Shown here: positions 61,904-64,000 of the stretch, in pieces | Layout: the number at the start of each line of letters is the position of its first letter | Position numbering within the stretch: position 1 is the first letter of the stretch | Assembly: GCA_020849765.1 (NCBI GenBank) | Contig: JADLAY010000005.1 | Span: 1 to 64,000, forward strand | Direction of reading: 5' to 3' | DNA from: Anaerolineae bacterium | GTDB lineage: Bacteria > Chloroflexota > Anaerolineae > Aggregatilineales > Phototrophicaceae | Length of the DNA: 64,000 nucleotides | The notes under the pieces: model-generated | What the model was told of the DNA's origin: nothing | The model's input: the letters and a program-made list of their open reading frames with translations, nothing else | Databases searched by the model: none | Position numbers and translations under genes: made by a program

Positions 61904-63217
61904 TTATGATCCGCTGCGATCGACGGTTTGCGAGACGGCCTCGACCGCTGCCATCGCATCTTCAGGTGACTGAACGCCCGTTGCCACGTTTTGCAGGGCG
62001 TCGGCCAGCGCCGTGCGCAGGTCGAGATACAGGAATTCGCGTTTGCCGATGCTGTTTTCGAGGTCGCTCAGGATCTGCCCCAGCGCCGCACGCTCACTGT
62101 CGGTGTTGACGGCTTCTTCGTTGAGCGGAATGCCGACCAGCGCCGGAACGTTGAGGAAGCTGCCCTGCAGCGCCTGAGCCTCTTCGCTCGTCATCCAATT
62201 CAGGAACGTCCACGCCGCTTCGGGCACGTCAGTGCTGGTGTTGATCGCCAGGGCGACGTCCGGGCCGCCGAACAGCCGACCGGGCTCGCCATCCCCATTG
62301 ATGTCCGGGAACAGGAACGGCAGGAACGAGTAGACTTCGTCGAAGCCGAGGCTTTCCTGCATGACGGCGTAAGCATTCTTTTCCATGCTGTCGGTGTTCC
62401 ACGAACCCATCAGAATGCCGGCAGCCTTGCCCTGAATCCACAGCTCGCGCGCATCAGGATACTGAGCGACGCCGAGAGCGCCTTCCTGCATGATGCCGTT
62501 TTCGAACATCTGGCGCCAGTAATCCATCGCCATGACCAGATCGGGATCGGTCCACGGCACTTCGCCCGCCTCGGCCTGGTAAATCTTGCCGGGGGCAATT
62601 TCGTTGGCGAGGGCAATGTACATGTCGTAATTGACCCAGGCATCACGCGCGCCCTGAACGAAGCCGGTGATCCCGTTGTCGTTGAAGGTCTTCGTGACGT
62701 CGATCCATTCTTGCCAGGTGGTCGGTGCGCTCAGCCCGTACTGGTCGAGCAGATACTGGTTATACCAGAGGTAGCCCGCCGCCGAAAGATACCAGGGCAG
62801 CGCGTAGGTCACGTCGCCGGATGTCAGCGGGTCGATGCCGAGGGCGTAGAAACGGTCGCGCCAGCTATCGCCATAGGTTTCTTGCAGCAGGGGCGTCAGG
62901 TCGAGCAGGAAATCCTGGTATTCTGAGACCAACGCGCCCGCCTGCAGGCCGAACACGTCCGGATCGGAGCCGGAGGTCACGCCAAGGCGAAGGACGTTGA
63001 GATAATCGTTGTACTGGTTGAAGGTGTAGTTGACCTGGATGTCAGGATAGGTCACGTTGAAGGCGTCGATGAACGCCTGAGCGCGTTCAATGCTGGGGTT
63101 CCAACCCCACCACTCGACGGTAGCGGTCGGTTGAGCCTGCAATGGGGCTAAACCTACTAATAGTACGGCGGTCAAAACCACCAGGGTGAAAAGTGAACGT
63201 GAGATTTTGGAACGCAT
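61904..63217 (-). CDS. Extracellular sugar ABC solute-binding protein
   Basis: 437 residues. A signal peptide ends LAPLQAQ, no lipobox. MalE-like features: VEWWGWNPSIERAQAFIDAF, GVTSGSDPDVFGLQAG, YALPWYLSAAGYLWYNQYLLDQYGL, PGRLFGGPDVALAINTSTD. It captures an unidentified sugar for the two permeases after it. AGGAG eight bases upstream fixes the ATG at 63217. The promoter and a LacI operator upstream place it under the divergent regulator at 63511. Confidence 0.92.
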   Translation of the reverse strand: MRSKISRSLFTLVVLTAVLLVGLAPLQAQPTATVEWWGWNPSIERAQAFIDAFNVTYPDIQVNYTFNQYNDYLNVLRLGVTSGSDPDVFGLQAGALVSEYQDFLLDLTPLLQETYGDSWRDRFYALGIDPLTSGDVTYALPWYLSAAGYLWYNQYLLDQYGLSAPTTWQEWIDVTKTFNDNGITGFVQGARDAWVNYDMYIALANEIAPGKIYQAEAGEVPWTDPDLVMAMDYWRQMFENGIMQEGALGVAQYPDARELWIQGKAAGILMGSWNTDSMEKNAYAVMQESLGFDEVYSFLPFLFPDINGDGEPGRLFGGPDVALAINTSTDVPEAAWTFLNWMTSEEAQALQGSFLNVPALVGIPLNEEAVNTDSERAALGQILSDLENSIGKREFLYLDLRTALADALQNVATGVQSPEDAMAAVEAVSQTVDRSGS

Positions 63218-63300
63218 CAAAATATCTCCTGTATGAGCACGTTCGAGCAGACCAGAATAGTTGTCACACACGATGTGATTCGTGGCAATCTCCCAAAAAA

Positions 63301-63318
63301 TGTGTAACCGATTACACA
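63301..63318. promoter_or_regulatory. LacI-type operator for the second sugar operon
   Basis: TGTGTAACCGATTACACA has perfect 7-bp arms (TGTGTAA/TTACACA) around a CCGA centre, in line with LacI-family TGTAACCG-type sites. It sits just downstream of the minus-strand -10, so bound regulator would block transcription start. Confidence 0.75.
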
Positions 63319-63320
63319 TT

Positions 63321-63349
63321 AAGATACATACCCCATTTAGCTTTGTCAA
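63321..63349 (-). promoter_or_regulatory. Promoter of the second sugar ABC operon
   Basis: Reading the minus strand, TTGACA (63349-63344) and TATCTT (63326-63321) are 17 bases apart. The -35 is a full consensus hexamer. Confidence 0.8.
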
Positions 63350-63435
63350 GTAGATCGAATTGGTCAAAAAACACGAATCTGAGGGAAGACGCTGATTCTT
63401 CGGGCGGATGCAAGCGAGATGAAAGGAGCGAACAT

Positions 63436-63464
63436 TTGACATGAATTAACAACAAAGCTATGCT
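63436..63464 (+). promoter_or_regulatory. Promoter of the LacI-family gene at 63511
   Basis: TTGACA (63436-63441) and TATGCT (63459-63464) are exactly 17 bases apart, 47 bases before the ATG. Confidence 0.85.
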
Positions 63465-63465
63465 A

Positions 63466-63481
63466 TGTGAAAGCGGTTACA
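63466..63481. promoter_or_regulatory. Autoregulatory LacI-type operator
   Basis: TGTGAAAGCGGTTACA resembles the site at 63301 (half-site GGTTACA) and overlaps the predicted transcription start of the regulator gene. Confidence 0.55.
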
Positions 63482-63510
63482 GATTCACTTATCTCTGAAA
63501 ATAGGATTCA

Positions 63511-64000
63511 ATGGCCACAATCTATGATGTCGCAGAGAAAGCAGGAGTCTCCGTCGGGACGGTCTCTCGCTATTTGAATGGCAGTGGTTACGTCGGTCGC
63601 AAATCTGCCGACCGGATTGCCGCCGCTATTGAAGAGCTCGGCTACTCCCCGAACCGCAATGCACGCAGTCTGACGACCAAACGCAGCGGCATGATCGGCT
63701 TTGTCGTGTCCGATCTGGCCAACCCGTTCACGGCGGAGATCGCGCGTGGCGTGCAGGATACGGCGGACGAATTCGGCTACTGCGCGCTCATCTACAACAC
63801 CGACGGCAACGCGCATCGCGAGCTGCGTGCGCTCAACACCCTGCGCGAACACCAGGTCGACGGCATCATCATCACCCCACCGGAGATTCCGGAGGGCAAT
63901 GCCTTTCTGGCGGAGTTGATCGCCCAGGGCATCCCCGTCGTCCTGCTGGGGCGCGACATGGAACCGCTTGTGACGGATTTCGTCTCGACCGATACCTACT
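63511..64000 (+). CDS. LacI-family transcriptional regulator (partial, runs off right edge)
   Basis: 163 residues are visible. The helix-turn-helix TIYDVAEKAGVSVGTVSRYLN (3-23) and hinge NRNARSLTTKRSGMIGFVVSDLANPFT are typical; the sensor domain continues past the edge. It is divergent from the sugar ABC operon and very probably controls it and itself, with a sugar as inducer or corepressor. A second copy of this arrangement exists at 47819. Confidence 0.93.
   Translation, partial: MATIYDVAEKAGVSVGTVSRYLNGSGYVGRKSADRIAAAIEELGYSPNRNARSLTTKRSGMIGFVVSDLANPFTAEIARGVQDTADEFGYCALIYNTDGNAHRELRALNTLREHQVDGIIITPPEIPEGNAFLAELIAQGIPVVLLGRDMEPLVTDFVSTDTY

Noticed and set aside
1..64000. tRNA, rRNA, CRISPR array, insertion sequence or phage gene
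   Set aside because: No clover-leaf GTTCRA arm with matching stems, no spaced direct repeats, and no transposase, integrase or capsid motif was seen by eye; a dedicated search could still find a small RNA.

Overview
The window looks like chromosomal DNA of a high-GC, probably monoderm bacterium of the Chloroflexota, most likely Anaerolineae-like. This is inferred from gene content: several sugar ABC transporters whose binding proteins have cleavable signals instead of lipoproteins, LacI regulators, an ftsW-murG-cvpA-murC cluster, a GH31/GH20 pair, a Uma2 protein, DUF1349 and FHA proteins, and a Ser/Thr kinase. No rRNA, tRNA, CRISPR, insertion sequence or phage gene was seen. Coding density is high and many neighbours overlap by 1-14 bases.

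Layout. 1-2650 (-) is the amino-terminal part of an FtsK/SpoIIIE translocase running off the left edge. 2833-5379 holds an FKBP isomerase and a TPP-dependent dehydrogenase E1 alpha/beta pair sharing a terminator. 5554-10594 (-) is a GH31-GH20-acylphosphatase-hydroxyacid dehydrogenase operon. 10890-14582 has a PPDK/PEP-synthase regulator, then a divergent unit: an XRE-cupin regulator facing an operon for a thioredoxin-VKOR fusion, a NifX/NifB-like protein and a ferritin-like protein. 14704-18966 (+) encodes three cell-envelope sugar genes. 18963-23779 has a secreted PDZ-containing protein and a divergent membrane kinase. 23776-32742 (-) is a peptidoglycan/division cluster (ftsW, murG, cvpA, murC, later murB) with acetyltransferase, methyltransferase and TPR genes between, interrupted by a plus-strand Uma2 gene. 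33015-43053 is mixed: an orphan sugar-binding protein, an FHA protein, a probable selenoprotein of the SelW/Rdx family with an in-frame TGA, a hexapeptide acyltransferase, a guanine/8-oxoguanine deaminase-like amidohydrolase, and envelope glycan genes.

43166-53795 is a coherent sulfated-carbohydrate locus. A minus-strand unit encodes a LacI regulator, a Cys-type sulfatase, a SulP transporter and an anaerobic sulfatase-maturing enzyme. The divergent plus-strand unit encodes a sugar-binding protein, two permeases and a second sulfatase-fold protein with Thr at the nucleophile position. Palindromic LacI-type sites lie between them. 53853-59690 (-) is an iron-siderophore-type ABC transporter with a fused double binding protein and a Suc/Fer-like [2Fe-2S] protein. 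60092-64000 is a second sugar ABC operon with a divergent LacI gene, two strong back-to-back promoters and LacI operators.

The most interesting items are the selenoprotein with its SECIS-like hairpin, the sulfatase locus with its Thr-site paralogue, the double siderophore-binding protein with a bis-Cys/bis-His iron-sulfur partner, a pseudo-peptidase with a PDZ domain placed inside another domain, and two enzymes of one operon (GH31 and hydroxyacid dehydrogenase) that lack expected catalytic residues.
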